From assembly GCA_947184155.2 (NCBI GenBank), contig CAMXCT020002664.1, positions 26,872 through 90,871 on the forward strand: a stretch of DNA of 64,000 nucleotides. The letters are read 5' to 3'. Below the pieces are notes generated by a model. It was not told where the DNA came from and searched no databases. It saw nothing but the letters and a program-made list of their open reading frames with translations. Position numbers and translations under genes: made by a program. The DNA comes from Cladocopium goreaui (taxonomy: Eukaryota > Sar > Dinophyceae > Suessiales > Symbiodiniaceae). This document shows positions 1-9,261 of this stretch, piece by piece (position 1 is the first letter of the stretch; every line of letters begins with the position of its first letter).

Positions 1-93
1 GCATGAGGTGGAAAGCGACATGAAAGAGGGGCGAACTGTTGCATCACTTCACTCTGCACTTTTTCTCCGGGCGTATGTCACCTATCCATGCTT

Positions 94-489
94 TTAGAAG
101 AGAGAGCGAAAACATGCAAGCTCTGTATAGCTTCGCTGAACAAATACTCTTGCCACTCGGACTGTGGAGGAATCCGTGATCGTTATGCCCTCCAGACAGA
201 GCTGGTCGAGCAAGTGATCATCTATAAAGTTGATGTGCTCTTCCGTCAGGGAAAATTCGCACGGAGTGCGCTGTACCAAGCCATTGGAGAGCAGAATATA
301 TTCTTGGTAACGTGCGGCATCGAGTCCACTTGCTGCAACCGTTGCTGTGCTGGCTGTCCATACTTCAGCATCGCGGGATCGCAGTATAAGTATTACAAGC
401 TCAAGATTCTGTCCAATAATACTTTCGGCTGGCCGTTCTTCAGCTGAAACTGCCGCTAGCTCCCCATCAACTGCATCAAGGTGCTTCAT
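94..489 (-). CDS. Hypothetical protein, 131 codons
   Basis: An ATG-started open frame on the minus strand, of the same sense and composition as the helicase-bearing unit to its right. The product is mixed and acidic with no motif I recognise; no signal peptide or membrane segment is evident. It sits in sequence flanking element L and may be part of an older, decayed unit of the same kind. The overlapping plus-strand frame is shorter and looks less protein-like. Whether it is expressed is unknown. Confidence 0.3.
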   Translation of the reverse strand: MKHLDAVDGELAAVSAEERPAESIIGQNLELVILILRSRDAEVWTASTATVAASGLDAARYQEYILLSNGLVQRTPCEFSLTEEHINFIDDHLLDQLCLEGITITDSSTVRVARVFVQRSYTELACFRSLF

Positions 490-750
490 GTCCAGGAGTA
501 AATCTAGTATCTTGAGTCCACTTTGTCAACCCTTATACACTAGGTAACTAGGCCGTTTTCCAGAGCCGTCAGTGGGAAAAAACTCAGGGAAATGAGCTAG
601 AGAATCTTCTAGAGCAACACCTGCACGCTAGTGATGCACAACTTGAACATAAACGAGAAAGGGGGGTGGCAGTAGGGGGAGAGGGTACTTATAGTACTCC
701 GGGGAACAGGCCATGATTCAAACTAAACTAAACAAAAAGGGGGCATCTAC

Positions 751-805
751 TACCTGACAGGTGCAACCCGACACGTCTACGGTCAGAGAGACACCGTGTC
801 AGGTA
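751..805 (+). other. Two-tier hairpin, copy A
   Basis: Outer arms TACCTGACA-GGTG (751-763) pair with CACC-g-TGTCAGGTA (792-805), leaving one bulged G. Inside is a smaller hairpin, CCGAC / loop ACGTCTACG / GTCAG (768-786), with one mismatch. A run of G residues precedes it (739-743). It belongs to a family of at least nine related structures in this window with differing but still-pairing stems. The interval 490-1077 has no convincing gene and holds little else. Confidence 0.6.
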
Positions 806-1077
806 GTTCCTAGAGTTAAAAACTTGAATAGTTATACTTGTGCCATTGGTGCACTAGGCTTATATTAGGATCCTGATAACATTACCCAGGTGAAAGTGGG
901 TCAATCTGAAATTCAAGCGTGTCAACTTCATAGCTGCTGCGTTTCGAGCCCAAACTGTTTTGAGAATGAAATAGCTGCAGGCTGACTCTGCATGTTGAAG
1001 TAGCAGTAGACTAGCGCAGCACTAGTGATGTTCTATGTTGCATGATCAGATTGTCACACTCATCTTCTGCTCATTTT

Positions 1078-1920
1078 TCACAGTAGAACTACCCTTGGAG
1101 GCAGCAGCTCACTGGTGGAGTCACTCACCACCGCAGTAGGTGGATCCTGCATGAGGATCTGAACACGCACATGCGGTTGGAGTTCTCTAACGATATCTCT
1201 GAGTAGGGTGCTTTGGGCCACCGAGACGACAGCAGTATCTACTCCGTCAGAGACTTCCGTCCATGTCCTGATGTTCCAAGGTCTATTAACTCGTAGTAGC
1301 GCAAAGGTTAACTCAACCAGAGATGAGACGGGCGCAGCAAGCGCATCTGTATCCATGTAACCTCCCAAGCTGGCCGAGATGAGGACAGTCCTGACCACAA
1401 TTCGAAATGGGAGAGCGTCGAGAGGGACAGGGTATCTGCCAGAACCATCAGTTAAGGAATTTGAACCTGCGGGAATCAAGAAAAGCCGGTTAATCCAGAC
1501 TCCTCTGTCTGCCGGGCTACAGAAAGTTGCCAATCGTACAATGTCATGATGTGTCTCTGCCATCGCTATAAGGAGCTGATGGGTGATAAATTGACTCGTG
1601 CGTTCCACTTGCATGAGGTCTCTGTCAAGTGTGCTGTACAGCAGCTGTAACCAAGATGTCTCGTCCGGAAATAAGATGACAAGACCACTCTGCAGAAGCT
1701 TGACGGTACGGCGCAGGTCTCTTATTGTAGTGGTCAATTCCTGGGCTGCTTCCAGGCCATGCATAAGCACTCTGACTGACGATGGTATCTGATGACGATC
1801 ATGTCTGAAGCGCGCATGGGCCATGAGGCTTGCAACCGAGGTTGTGCTGTAATGTTTGCTGCATGTTTCTAGGGGCAGGGGGGAGAAGGAGTAGTCAGGT
1901 TGGAACAGAAAGCCATTCAC
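1078..1920 (-). CDS. Hypothetical protein, 280 codons
   Basis: ATG-started minus-strand frame of 280 codons with no recognisable domain. The composition is that of a soluble protein, with leucine-rich helical stretches around residues 45-110 and a hydrophobic beta-like segment near residues 165-200. It lies outside element L but has the same strand and composition as L's genes. The stretch between it and the next frame (1921-2250) shows nothing I recognise. The single long frame in a region with few others argues that it is or was coding. Confidence 0.35.
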   Translation of the reverse strand: MNGFLFQPDYSFSPLPLETCSKHYSTTSVASLMAHARFRHDRHQIPSSVRVLMHGLEAAQELTTTIRDLRRTVKLLQSGLVILFPDETSWLQLLYSTLDRDLMQVERTSQFITHQLLIAMAETHHDIVRLATFCSPADRGVWINRLFLIPAGSNSLTDGSGRYPVPLDALPFRIVVRTVLISASLGGYMDTDALAAPVSSLVELTFALLRVNRPWNIRTWTEVSDGVDTAVVSVAQSTLLRDIVRELQPHVRVQILMQDPPTAVVSDSTSELLPPRVVLL

Positions 1921-2250
1921 TAGTAGAAGATTCAGGGCAACTTAAAAACAGTCCGGGGCTGATAACAGGTGATTTCTAGAGTAAATATGCTTTCAGCTAC
2001 CGCTTGGCTACTACCACCCAGGCTACTGCCTTACTTAATCAGCCGAAACCGACAAAATAGACATGTGCACAAAAAGGCATGGGCACAAGTGTGAACATGG
2101 CTAGTCTTGACCAAATTATTAGTGCAGAGACCAAACAACCCAGTGGTAACTATCCTAATGATGCCGCCAGCTGCCCGACTTTTTCAGGAAGATCACTCTA
2201 ACGTCTCCTCCACCATCACAGGGCAAGGTCAGTGGCTGTTTCGGTGCAGG

Positions 2251-2569
2251 TTACCCCGCAAACAGCGCCGCATAGGCTTCACTGAGCATCTGCCAACTCT
2301 GCTGTACCTGATAACTGGCTCTGTTTGCTTCATGGATCACGTCATTGTGCTGCTTCTGCAAAAGGGTAATCCTTTCACGGAGGTGGAATAATCTTTCTTC
2401 CTCATTGGCATTGTTGGGGAATTTCTCCGCAATAGCATCGCGGCAGGTTTGGGATTGCCGAAAATCAAAACTCGACCGATCATCCTCGTGAATCGCTCGG
2501 TTGATTCTTGTGCGATCTGTGAGAGCAATTCCGTCTGCCTGGGGGGCATATACCTTGATGCGGTTACCC
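2251..2569 (-). CDS. Hypothetical coiled-coil ORF, interrupted by element L
   Basis: The open frame encodes a charged helical segment rich in E, R and Q in heptad-like spacing, ending just after residues AYAALFAG. The frame continues upstream into the tail of element L, where the A8 tract is read as lysines. That N-terminal part is therefore chimeric, and the genuine sequence should start at or before 2569. Function unknown. The adjoining 2551-2569 is the proposed target-site duplication, so this ORF probably belongs to the locus into which L inserted. Confidence 0.3.
2551..2569. repeat. Proposed target-site duplication of element L, left copy
   Basis: TACCTTGATGCGGTTACCC lies directly against the T8 run (A8 on the minus strand) that ends element L. 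The near match TACCTCGATGCGGTACCC at 16419-16436 differs by one substitution and one missing base. Position directly at the A tail, and a length of 18-19 bp, are what target-primed reverse transcription produces. Confidence 0.5.
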
Positions 2570-2577
2570 TTTTTTTT

Positions 2578-2930
2578 CCTCCGGTTTGGCCGATGTCGCA
2601 CTAGGCTCGGTCCTTACAATTGCGTAAGCAATGAAAAGCAGTAATGTACAAGGACACGTGTGGTCCAAAAGCTTTGGCAAATCACGAAACGACAAACAAA
2701 ACAAAACAACAAAACCACCACAACCAAAAACGACCCGCAAATCCCCCAGCCAGATTTGCGTTTCGCCTCAAAGCAAGACAGCGAAGCAACAAAGAACGGG
2801 GCAGGGCCCAACAAAAACAAAAACGCATTCAGATTTGCCTTAGATACAGTGACCTTAGCCACCGTATCAAACTCAAAAACATGCAAACTAATTATCCATT
2901 GCGGCAGTGCGTGAAATATAGTACATGATC
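2578..2930 (-). other. Structured 3' domain of element L
   Basis: In element sense this ends with a tail containing GGACCGAGCC and CGGCC before GGAGG and A8. It contains a closing stem (GGCAAATC 2676-2683 with GATTTGCC 2832-2839), an inner hairpin (CGCAAATC 2736-2743 with GATTTGCG 2753-2760, loop CCCCAGCCA on this strand) and a third hairpin (2843-2868) that pairs in RNA sense only with G-U wobbles. The same layout is found in copy R (19589-19876). Its likely role is recognition by the LINE-type reverse transcriptase. Confidence 0.55.
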
Positions 2931-5179
2931 GCCCAGAATGTCTCACCTGAGAACAGATAAGAGAATCCAGTGTTGCAGGCAGACTGATGTGTAGCACGAC
3001 AGAGGCCGCCTGTATGGACGTCTTGTCAATATAGCCACGCCCGCATCGCTGCTGTTCATCCTGCATCGTTCAGCGTACGCAAGTCAGTCTGTTCCAGTCA
3101 ATATACACCGCCGCAAGGGATTGTGATCTATTGCCCCCCCTAGGTGGGGAGGAGAGGACTGACGGCCTGTAAGACATGCCAGATGGTGTGAGCCCTCACA
3201 GGAACCGTCATATAGCAAAGGGCCCAAGACCCGAATGGGCAGTGGGTAAAAAGGTGGCTGAAAAAGCCTGACCGGCACTATACGGCCATTACAGACAGAC
3301 GAAGATTCTGACCATAGCATGGGCTCGTGAGCACAACCAGTATGCTACTGCCGACATTTAAGCAAAAGTTGCATTCGCATTGCAGTCGAACTCGTCCCCC
3401 TAAGCTATGAAGGTTGAAATGGTTCGCTGCGCCAGCACCAGATTCTCTGACAGGAGTCACTAGGCGTCATCGTCCCAGCAAGAGCCTGCGAAGAGGACCA
3501 GATGCACCGTATGTTAGCAGTGTATTCCAGACCAGGCCACTCTCCCACCGAGTGAGCCATCTGCCAAGGCACTACAGAACATCCGCACAACGAACCATGT
3601 GGGCAGGCTTTGCTGCACGCGGGCGCACCGGACTGAACTGCAGGAAGCTCAACTGGACAGCGCCAGTAAAGCTCACTGCAGTGCAGCCTAGTCCATGGCT
3701 CTACCGGGAATCTACCGCCCCTCTCGGAACAAAGGCAGAAACAAAACAAAGGGAGAAGGGCCCTCCCCAATACGAAGCCGAAGAAGAAGCCACATGAGAA
3801 AACTAACCAAATTCAAAATGAATTCAATGGGAGGAAAAGGGGGGGCGGTGAAAAGCTACCCCACCTCGGACGAATCCTTAGTCACAACCAGATGAGGCCA
3901 ATGTAGCCGAGGTGAAACGACAGGGCTATTATGCAGGGCGGTATCCTCGGTATCCAGGCAAAAGAGGAAACAAACACTACCAACCAACCAACCAACAAGA
4001 AACCTGCCATCAAGGGGGGGAAGCAGAAAGAGGGGGGCGGCCAAAGCACTACACACACCACACCACAAACCACACAGAAGAAGAGAGGAGAGGAGCCAGG
4101 AGGCAGCAGAGGACAGAGGGAGAACGTGACACACACGCACCAGAAGGGGTACGAACGTGCCTTAGCGGAGTCCAAAAAGGGGCCAAGGATCATACAATGA
4201 TGAATACCTCAGTGAGGGAGCACACAGCACCCCAACAACACAGGAAGCATGGTGTAGAGGGAAAAGATCCCCACACAGGGCCAAAGGCCTTTGTTGCCAT
4301 GAGACACAATGAAGAGGGGAGACAATGCGCCACAACACTCCACGCACAGAGGCAAGGCAACCAGGCCGTCGCCGGAAGCAACGATACCCAGAGGGAGGGA
4401 CCAGTAAAACCTGGGCCAAGGCGCCAAAGAGGACCATCCGAGGGGGAGGGGGGGCCACGTCAGGCAGGGAACAAATAAACAAAAACAGACCCAGAATACA
4501 AGGCACCAACACCTAAGGTAGCTCAGCTAAGGGCAAAAACTAGGGAGCAATAAACGAATTCAAATACCTTAACTAGTGGGAAGGGTGGGAGAGTGGTTGT
4601 CTCGTCAATACTAAGTCTGGGAATAATAACATCAATTTCGTCACCCATCTATGATTGTCAGGCAAAGGCTGCGAGAGCACGCGCCAGTGCAATAGGCTTC
4701 ATGGTGGAAGAGACCTTAGTATAATCTAAGCTCTCGACTGGACAGCACATTGAAAACACCAGTGCAAAGGTAACCCATACTGCCCGATCTGTTACACCTG
4801 AGCTGGCACTCACACCAACTACAAATGAGTGTGGCTACCAACTGTTTGAGTGGTCTGAATAGGTAGGGGCCTGGCATGCTCAGCACGATGAACCTGACAA
4901 TTATAAATGAGGAAGAGCTGAGTCCCCTGCTGCCTACCGGTGCACCTGTCACGTCTTTGGACAGACACCCCGGTATGGACAGTAACCTTAAGTGGAAATG
5001 ACGAAAGACCAAATAGAAAAGTAAGCCAACTCCCACCAACATTGTTGATGAAGCAAAAGCCACATATTGCGTGAGGGACACCGCGGAGTGAAACAGAAAA
5101 GTGGGGAAAAGAAGAGGAGAGAAGGGATGGACACAAAAAGGGTATAAGTGATGCAAACTGGGGTGAGCAAGGGATCATG
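2931..5179 (-). other. Long noncoding 3' region of element L
   Basis: No convincing ORF lies between the stop of the 400-codon ORF and the structured tail. The stretch aligns in inverted orientation with 17292-19560 at many landmarks, including a CCCTGTGTGGGG-type hairpin near 4265-4300 and the two-tier hairpin at 4935-4975. The strand is A-rich with several G runs between 3840 and 4460. Apparent frames here are low-complexity and differ between copies L and R, which argues against coding. Confidence 0.5.
4935..4975 (+). other. Two-tier hairpin, copy B
   Basis: TACC-GGTG (4935-4942) pairs with CACC-cc-GGTA (4966-4975), and inside CTGTC (4946-4950) pairs with GACAG (4960-4964) around loop ACGTCTTTG. 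The equivalent in copy R (17484-17527) has paired replacements in the outer stem, AGTG with CACT in place of GGTG with CACC. It lies about 2.36 kb from the element's 3' end in both copies. Confidence 0.65.
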
Positions 5180-6382
5180 TCATACCTCTCGTGAATAATG
5201 CTTTTTATCTGATGTAATGGTGTCGTTCCATTCGTTGGTGAGCCCAAACGAAACTGGGTTCATTCTTTGTTGATCAATAGCACGCTGCAGGAGCGCTCGG
5301 ATCGCCCTTTGATGTTCGTCCAGGTCTGTCGGAGGAACCCTCCTGCGGACTTTCCTGTCTGGGAAGTTTCGTTCCCGCAGGTTGGTTTGCAAGGCATGTC
5401 CCGCTACATAAACTGCAGGTTGCTGGAACAAGACGCGCTCTGCAAATCTGTGGAGATGCACTGTCCACTCAGCAAACATATGGCTGTGCGACAGTTGATT
5501 CCTGAGTCGCGCTTCCGTTTGATGGAGGCTCCCATTGGTATGCCACAATCGCAAAAGACTGTAGTTGGAAGGCCAATCAAGTGGGCACAGTGTGGCTGTT
5601 TCCTTCCACTTCTCGGGTGTGAGCCCAGTTTGAGAGGGAATGATAATTTCCAGAGTAGTGCGATTCGGTCCCAGTGGTTGGAGACCTCGCATCATGTACG
5701 GTTCAACGAGCCCTGCTGTATATCCATGGATGAGCTCCTGGAAACATCCAGCCATTTGAAAGTCTTCATCCAAACCAAGGCGAAAACCAGGCATGTTTTT
5801 GGCAGCAAATTTAACTGCCTGGAGCAACTGCTTTGCTCCCTCCACCGGAGTCTCGTCGCAGGAACGTTTCGGACACGCGATGTTAATTGCTTGTGGTTTC
5901 TGCGCATTCTCAGGAGCATTCTCAGGAGCATTCTCGAGAAGTTTGGGAGCAATTTTGCTGGCCCAGCTGGCCGGGAACCATGCCAGTAGGGCAGAGGCAC
6001 CACTCGTAAGGTCCACTAGCCCATTCAGGCGTCGATGCGGTCGATCTGTGACCAGGACTTTAACTGGGCCACTCGGCGCTCGACTCCGGTTCACCTCAGA
6101 GCTCTCTCGGGCCGAGCCAATGAGTTCAGACAGGATGGGCCGAAACCAGTACGTGGCATACAGCAAACATTCAGTTTCTGGAGTCACCGTGGAATCAGCC
6201 AATCTCATCAGCGAGCTCAACGCCTGGGCGAGCTTCTCTGCCAAGCGAATTGTGAGAGCCCTTGCCGCCTGCAGGAGGACATCCTCCACCCTGGCAATTT
6301 GCCCGCGTAGCCAAAGTTCACAGGCCACACTCAGCAAGATGCGCGCAAACTTTTCTTGGATGGCAGTCAACGACAACGTCAA
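5180..6382 (-). CDS. Conserved 3'-most ORF of element L, 400 codons
   Basis: Unknown function and no motif I recognise. The N-terminal third is helical and leucine-rich. A short three-fold repeat of ENAP (near 5905-5945) separates it from a C-terminal domain of about 230 residues containing conserved CPLDWPSNYSLL, MFAEWTVH and DKRR-like basic segments. The C-terminal 250 residues recur in copy R at roughly five of six positions, with many of the base differences synonymous, which suggests past selection on the protein. The frame begins with TTG overlapping the TGA of the preceding acidic ORF (sequence ATTGA), so it may be reached by reinitiation or frameshift. The stop is followed by 2.6 kb of noncoding sequence. 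Confidence 0.6.
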   Translation of the reverse strand: MTLSLTAIQEKFARILLSVACELWLRGQIARVEDVLLQAARALTIRLAEKLAQALSSLMRLADSTVTPETECLLYATYWFRPILSELIGSARESSEVNRSRAPSGPVKVLVTDRPHRRLNGLVDLTSGASALLAWFPASWASKIAPKLLENAPENAPENAQKPQAINIACPKRSCDETPVEGAKQLLQAVKFAAKNMPGFRLGLDEDFQMAGCFQELIHGYTAGLVEPYMMRGLQPLGPNRTTLEIIIPSQTGLTPEKWKETATLCPLDWPSNYSLLRLWHTNGSLHQTEARLRNQLSHSHMFAEWTVHLHRFAERVLFQQPAVYVAGHALQTNLRERNFPDRKVRRRVPPTDLDEHQRAIRALLQRAIDQQRMNPVSFGLTNEWNDTITSDKKHYSREV

Positions 6383-6636
6383 TCTTGCCTGTAGCCATAA
6401 CGGTGAATTAGGATTGCTAGCTTGTCAGCTGCACTCGCGATCTCATCTTCAGAGGGATCTTCCGCTGCATCAGGTATGGGTGGACACCATGCAACTGTAG
6501 GGTCTTCTGGATCACTCTCGTCATCGGTAGAGGCTGCTTCCTCATCCGAGGAGGGGTCATTCACTGTGTCTCCTGCACCCTCGGGGCTTGCGAGTTTCAT
6601 AGACCATGGATCAATCTGGCGATCCAATGTGTCCAA
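6379..6636 (-). CDS. Acidic linker ORF, 85 codons
   Basis: A strongly acidic, serine-rich segment (SSDEEAASTDDESDPEDP) followed by a helical end. Its TGA overlaps the next frame. It is probably a linker or tail between the helicase C-terminus and the 400-codon ORF rather than an independent protein. ATG start at 6634-6636. Confidence 0.35.
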   Translation of the reverse strand: MDTLDRQIDPWSMKLASPEGAGDTVNDPSSDEEAASTDDESDPEDPTVAWCPPIPDAAEDPSEDEIASAADKLAILIHRYGYRQD

Positions 6637-7099
6637 GAGGTCCGGTTGCAGCCGATGGGCATCGAAATAATGAATACCCGGTATTGCGACGAGTTGCCGA
6701 TCCTATATACCCACGTGAAAGAAGACCTTGTGGCCTCGATGTCGATGAACAAGTGCTGGGGACCCATTATAGGCTGCACACAGCCAGAGAGGAGATCTGT
6801 AACCATCAGCAGCATAACCATAAGCAGCATAACCATACAAGTATTCACGATCGATCGAGCAGGCTGGTCGTCAGCACATGGTCACGTGTGCGAGACTCTA
6901 GCGCTGCAAGGACATCAGGCGGAAGACGTAACTTGTCTCTGCATGCCACAACCAACCGATGTCGTCGCCACGCTCGCATGCCATTGATGGACACAATCAT
7001 GGCAATAGCAAGAGGGGGTTTGTCTTGGGAAATAAAAGGTGCCCCTAATCCCCATTCCATTATAGCAATTTTTGTCGCTGGGGTAGGTTGTAGGGCCAT
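6597..7099 (-). pseudogene. Helicase C-terminal remnant in two frames
   Basis: Two overlapping frames (7099-6845 and 6848-6597) carry what looks like the continuation of the helicase C-terminal region: one with a VSINGMRAWRRH-like segment, the next with GPQHLFIDIEATR. Neither has motifs that would identify it alone. The frame relation to 6915-7478 and to the acidic ORF requires at least two shifts, consistent with decay. Between 6785 and 6845 there is a short tandem repeat of a 12-14-bp unit (ATCAGCAGCATAACC-like). Confidence 0.3.
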
Positions 7100-7478
7100 G
7101 GTACTGGATGTCTCGGTCTTTCAGTGTGAAGTATCCATAATGGTACACTTCCAGTGTCTGGGCCATGCCAATCATGCCTGCCATATCAAGAGGCAAGACA
7201 ATATAGGCATGTTCAATGGCTCTTGTGAGCGCTACAGTTGCTCTCCCATAGCAGTCTTCACGCTCGTCTGCTGTTGCATCTCTGCGTCCTCCACTGAGAA
7301 ACCCACAGCCTGTTTGAACAATGACCGCAATGCGTGCTGTTGCCCCCACCGCAGAGGAAGTGGTGGAAACTCTCAGCCCACCATACCACGTAGACTGGAA
7401 GCCATGTTGGAGTAGCAAGTTGTGCACCGCAGTACGATTACACAAGACAAGCAGCTGCGAGGTCGCTCCCTGTTGCAA
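6915..7478 (-). pseudogene. SF1 helicase, RecA2 domain with motifs V and VI
   Basis: This frame encodes the end of an Upf1/Dna2-like SF1 helicase. A VSTTSSAVGATARIAVIVQTG stretch occupies the place of motif V, and TVALTRAIEHAYIVL is a good motif VI with the arginine that contacts ATP in this family. It overlaps the preceding frame (7438-7743) by 40 bases. The segment after motif VI contains MAGMIGMAQTLEVYHYG, then loses recognisable homology. Frame changes relative to the ATPase half point to mutation, though introns or recoding cannot be excluded. Confidence 0.5.
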
Positions 7479-7743
7479 GTTGCGATAATAAATTCTTCAG
7501 ATAGGTGCAGAAAGCAACGACGTCCTCAACAGCAGCTCTTAAATCTTTAGGTGCATTCCACAGTACTGTCCGGAAACCTCCTTGTGTCACAGTGGACTCA
7601 TGTGGCACGAAGTGTCCAATGTAGATGTGATTGGGCTCGTGGAGGACTAACTCAGGATAGCGAACTGCAACGATAGCTTGGTAAGTCAGCATTAAGACCC
7701 GTGAGCTGTTAGGGAGAATGATACCCACCGGTGAGGACCACAT
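7438..7743 (-). pseudogene. SF1 helicase, middle fragment
   Basis: Bridges the motif III frame and the motif V/VI frame. It contains a beta-strand pattern (RVLMLTYQAIVAVRYPELVL) and a helix-rich stretch ending LKNLLSQL. No catalytic motif is visible here, but the order and continuity across the 7692-7743 and 7438-7478 overlaps support one ancestral helicase gene broken by single-base shifts. Confidence 0.4.
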
Positions 7744-8276
7744 AGCCCGGCTGCTTCAAGGGTTGTGGTACACTCAGGTACTCCAAACTCCTCTGGTGCT
7801 GTGGCAATCAGCAGGACTGCTAGAGCTGCTGCAATTAGGCTGCTGTGTGCATCCAGCTGGCACGAGATTCGGCGGTGAAACATCCGCTCTAGGGCGACAG
7901 GCAGCTCGTAGTCTTGCAGAGTGGATGTCCATGGGCCACTATGCGGCTTGTTTGCAAGTCTCAGCAGACTAAAGAGATCTGACTCCGGATCTTGGCTCGC
8001 ATCAGGCCAAAGCTGAGCGACAAGTGCTGCCATTCGTGCCGGTGGAAGATAGTCTCCTGGCCTATCAAGCGCTCTGAGCCCTAACGGCCGTTGCAACAGT
8101 TTGCGTCGATTGGCAGCCGCTACTCGGCCTTTTGACAGCCCTCCTGGAGTTTGCCTGTGATCGCCAATGAAGACAGTGAGAGTTGGTTGTTGAATGGCAG
8201 CGAGAGCTGCGATCTTATGGTAGTTGCCATACTGTTGGCTTTCGTCCATGAAAGCAGCCAGGTGCGAGAGATCCAA
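7692..8276 (-). pseudogene. SF1 helicase, motifs II and III
   Basis: Carries the Walker B/DExxQ box as AFMDESQQYG (residues about 8-17) and motif III as FIGDHRQTPGG (about 36-46), close to the GDxxQLPP of Upf1-like helicases. It joins the Walker A frame at about 8290 through a one-base shift in a T4 run (CACTTTTGG). The later part (DYELPVALERMFHRRI) resembles the inter-RecA segment. The intact motifs suggest recent function of the family even if this copy is broken. Confidence 0.55.
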
Positions 8277-9244
8277 TGGCCAAAAGTGGAATAGCGCATC
8301 GCCATTTCAGCCGTGGCTGAGCCACCTGTTGCAATGAGCACATTCTTGTACGCGATGATTTTATTAGGGTCACTGCACCGGACGTCAATTTTAGAGGCAT
8401 ACGCTTCTCCTTTACCTTCCTCCATGCGACCAATTAGCCTACCGAAGCTCCTGATTGTGGGGGGCGCGAGATCACTTAATTGATCCGCAAGTGCTTTGGC
8501 AGCTACATTTTCTTTCGTATAGACGATCGCAACAAAGTCCTTGAGTTCACAGCTCAGTGCAATGAGCAAGACCGCAAGGGACCGCGTTTTGCCAGCACCA
8601 AAGACCCCTGCAATACATAAGTCAGATCTGCCTGTCAGAATAGCCAGCAACAGTGCAATTGAGACCGTTAAGACATGTCCATCACCGTGGGCTGCTAGAG
8701 GCAGGAGGTACTCACGGTAATAACTGTCATGGGCCCCATCCATCGAGATCGTGGCTGGTGTCAGGAAGCGGCTCAAGATTCTGACTAGTGCATCGGTCAG
8801 CTTCGTTTTGCGCTCGCTGGCCATGCGGCGAACAGGTATATGCGGCTGTACGATGCCCATGGCCAATGGTAGGCGCGACTGGTTGGCTTGTGCAAACACT
8901 AAGAGTTCATGGCGGCTGCGTGTGTCACCCAGGAAGGCTAGCTCTTCCCACACTACGGCCATAGACACGTGTTCTTCAATGGGTTTCGGCCAGTCCTGTG
9001 CAGGATCAAAGTAACTCATTGTTTTGAGATACTGGTCCAAAAGTCGTCCACAAAACGTCCGAGCAATGGGTAGTGAGACGAGTACAAGCTCTAGCAACTT
9101 CGGGGCAATGCGTTTGATTGCTCGCTGAGCAGGATTCTTGCTGGTTCCGCTGTGCATCACCTTTTCATGTACCAGTAGTATAACACACCGCTGCTGAGTG
9201 TCTGGCAACTGGAGTACCCCTAGTAGCGCTCTGCCCGCCATCAC
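8120..9244 (-). CDS. SF1 (Upf1/Dna2-like) helicase, N-terminal half with Walker A
   Basis: About 210 residues of unknown N-terminal sequence precede a Walker A motif, GVFGAGKTRS (about residues 210-219), and a motif Ia region, FVAIVYTKENVAAKAL. Helicase homology ends at MRYSTFGHW near 8290, after which this frame is out of register and the next frame carries motif II. It starts 18 bases after the stop of the 817-codon ORF, so the two are tightly packed. Family knowledge: SF1B helicases unwind RNA or DNA 5' to 3'. A role in the element's life cycle is inference. Confidence 0.6.
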   Translation of the reverse strand: MMAGRALLGVLQLPDTQQRCVILLVHEKVMHSGTSKNPAQRAIKRIAPKLLELVLVSLPIARTFCGRLLDQYLKTMSYFDPAQDWPKPIEEHVSMAVVWEELAFLGDTRSRHELLVFAQANQSRLPLAMGIVQPHIPVRRMASERKTKLTDALVRILSRFLTPATISMDGAHDSYYREYLLPLAAHGDGHVLTVSIALLLAILTGRSDLCIAGVFGAGKTRSLAVLLIALSCELKDFVAIVYTKENVAAKALADQLSDLAPPTIRSFGRLIGRMEEGKGEAYASKIDVRCSDPNKIIAYKNVLIATGGSATAEMAMRYSTFGHWISRTWLLSWTKANSMATTIRSQLSLPFNNQLSLSSLAITGKLQEGCQKAE

Positions 9245-9261
9245 GTTGGCTTCCAGGTTGC

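Noticed and set aside
3405-4516. Overlapping ORFs on both strands in the 3' region of L
   Set aside because: Low-complexity frames that are not preserved in copy R; consistent with structured noncoding RNA.
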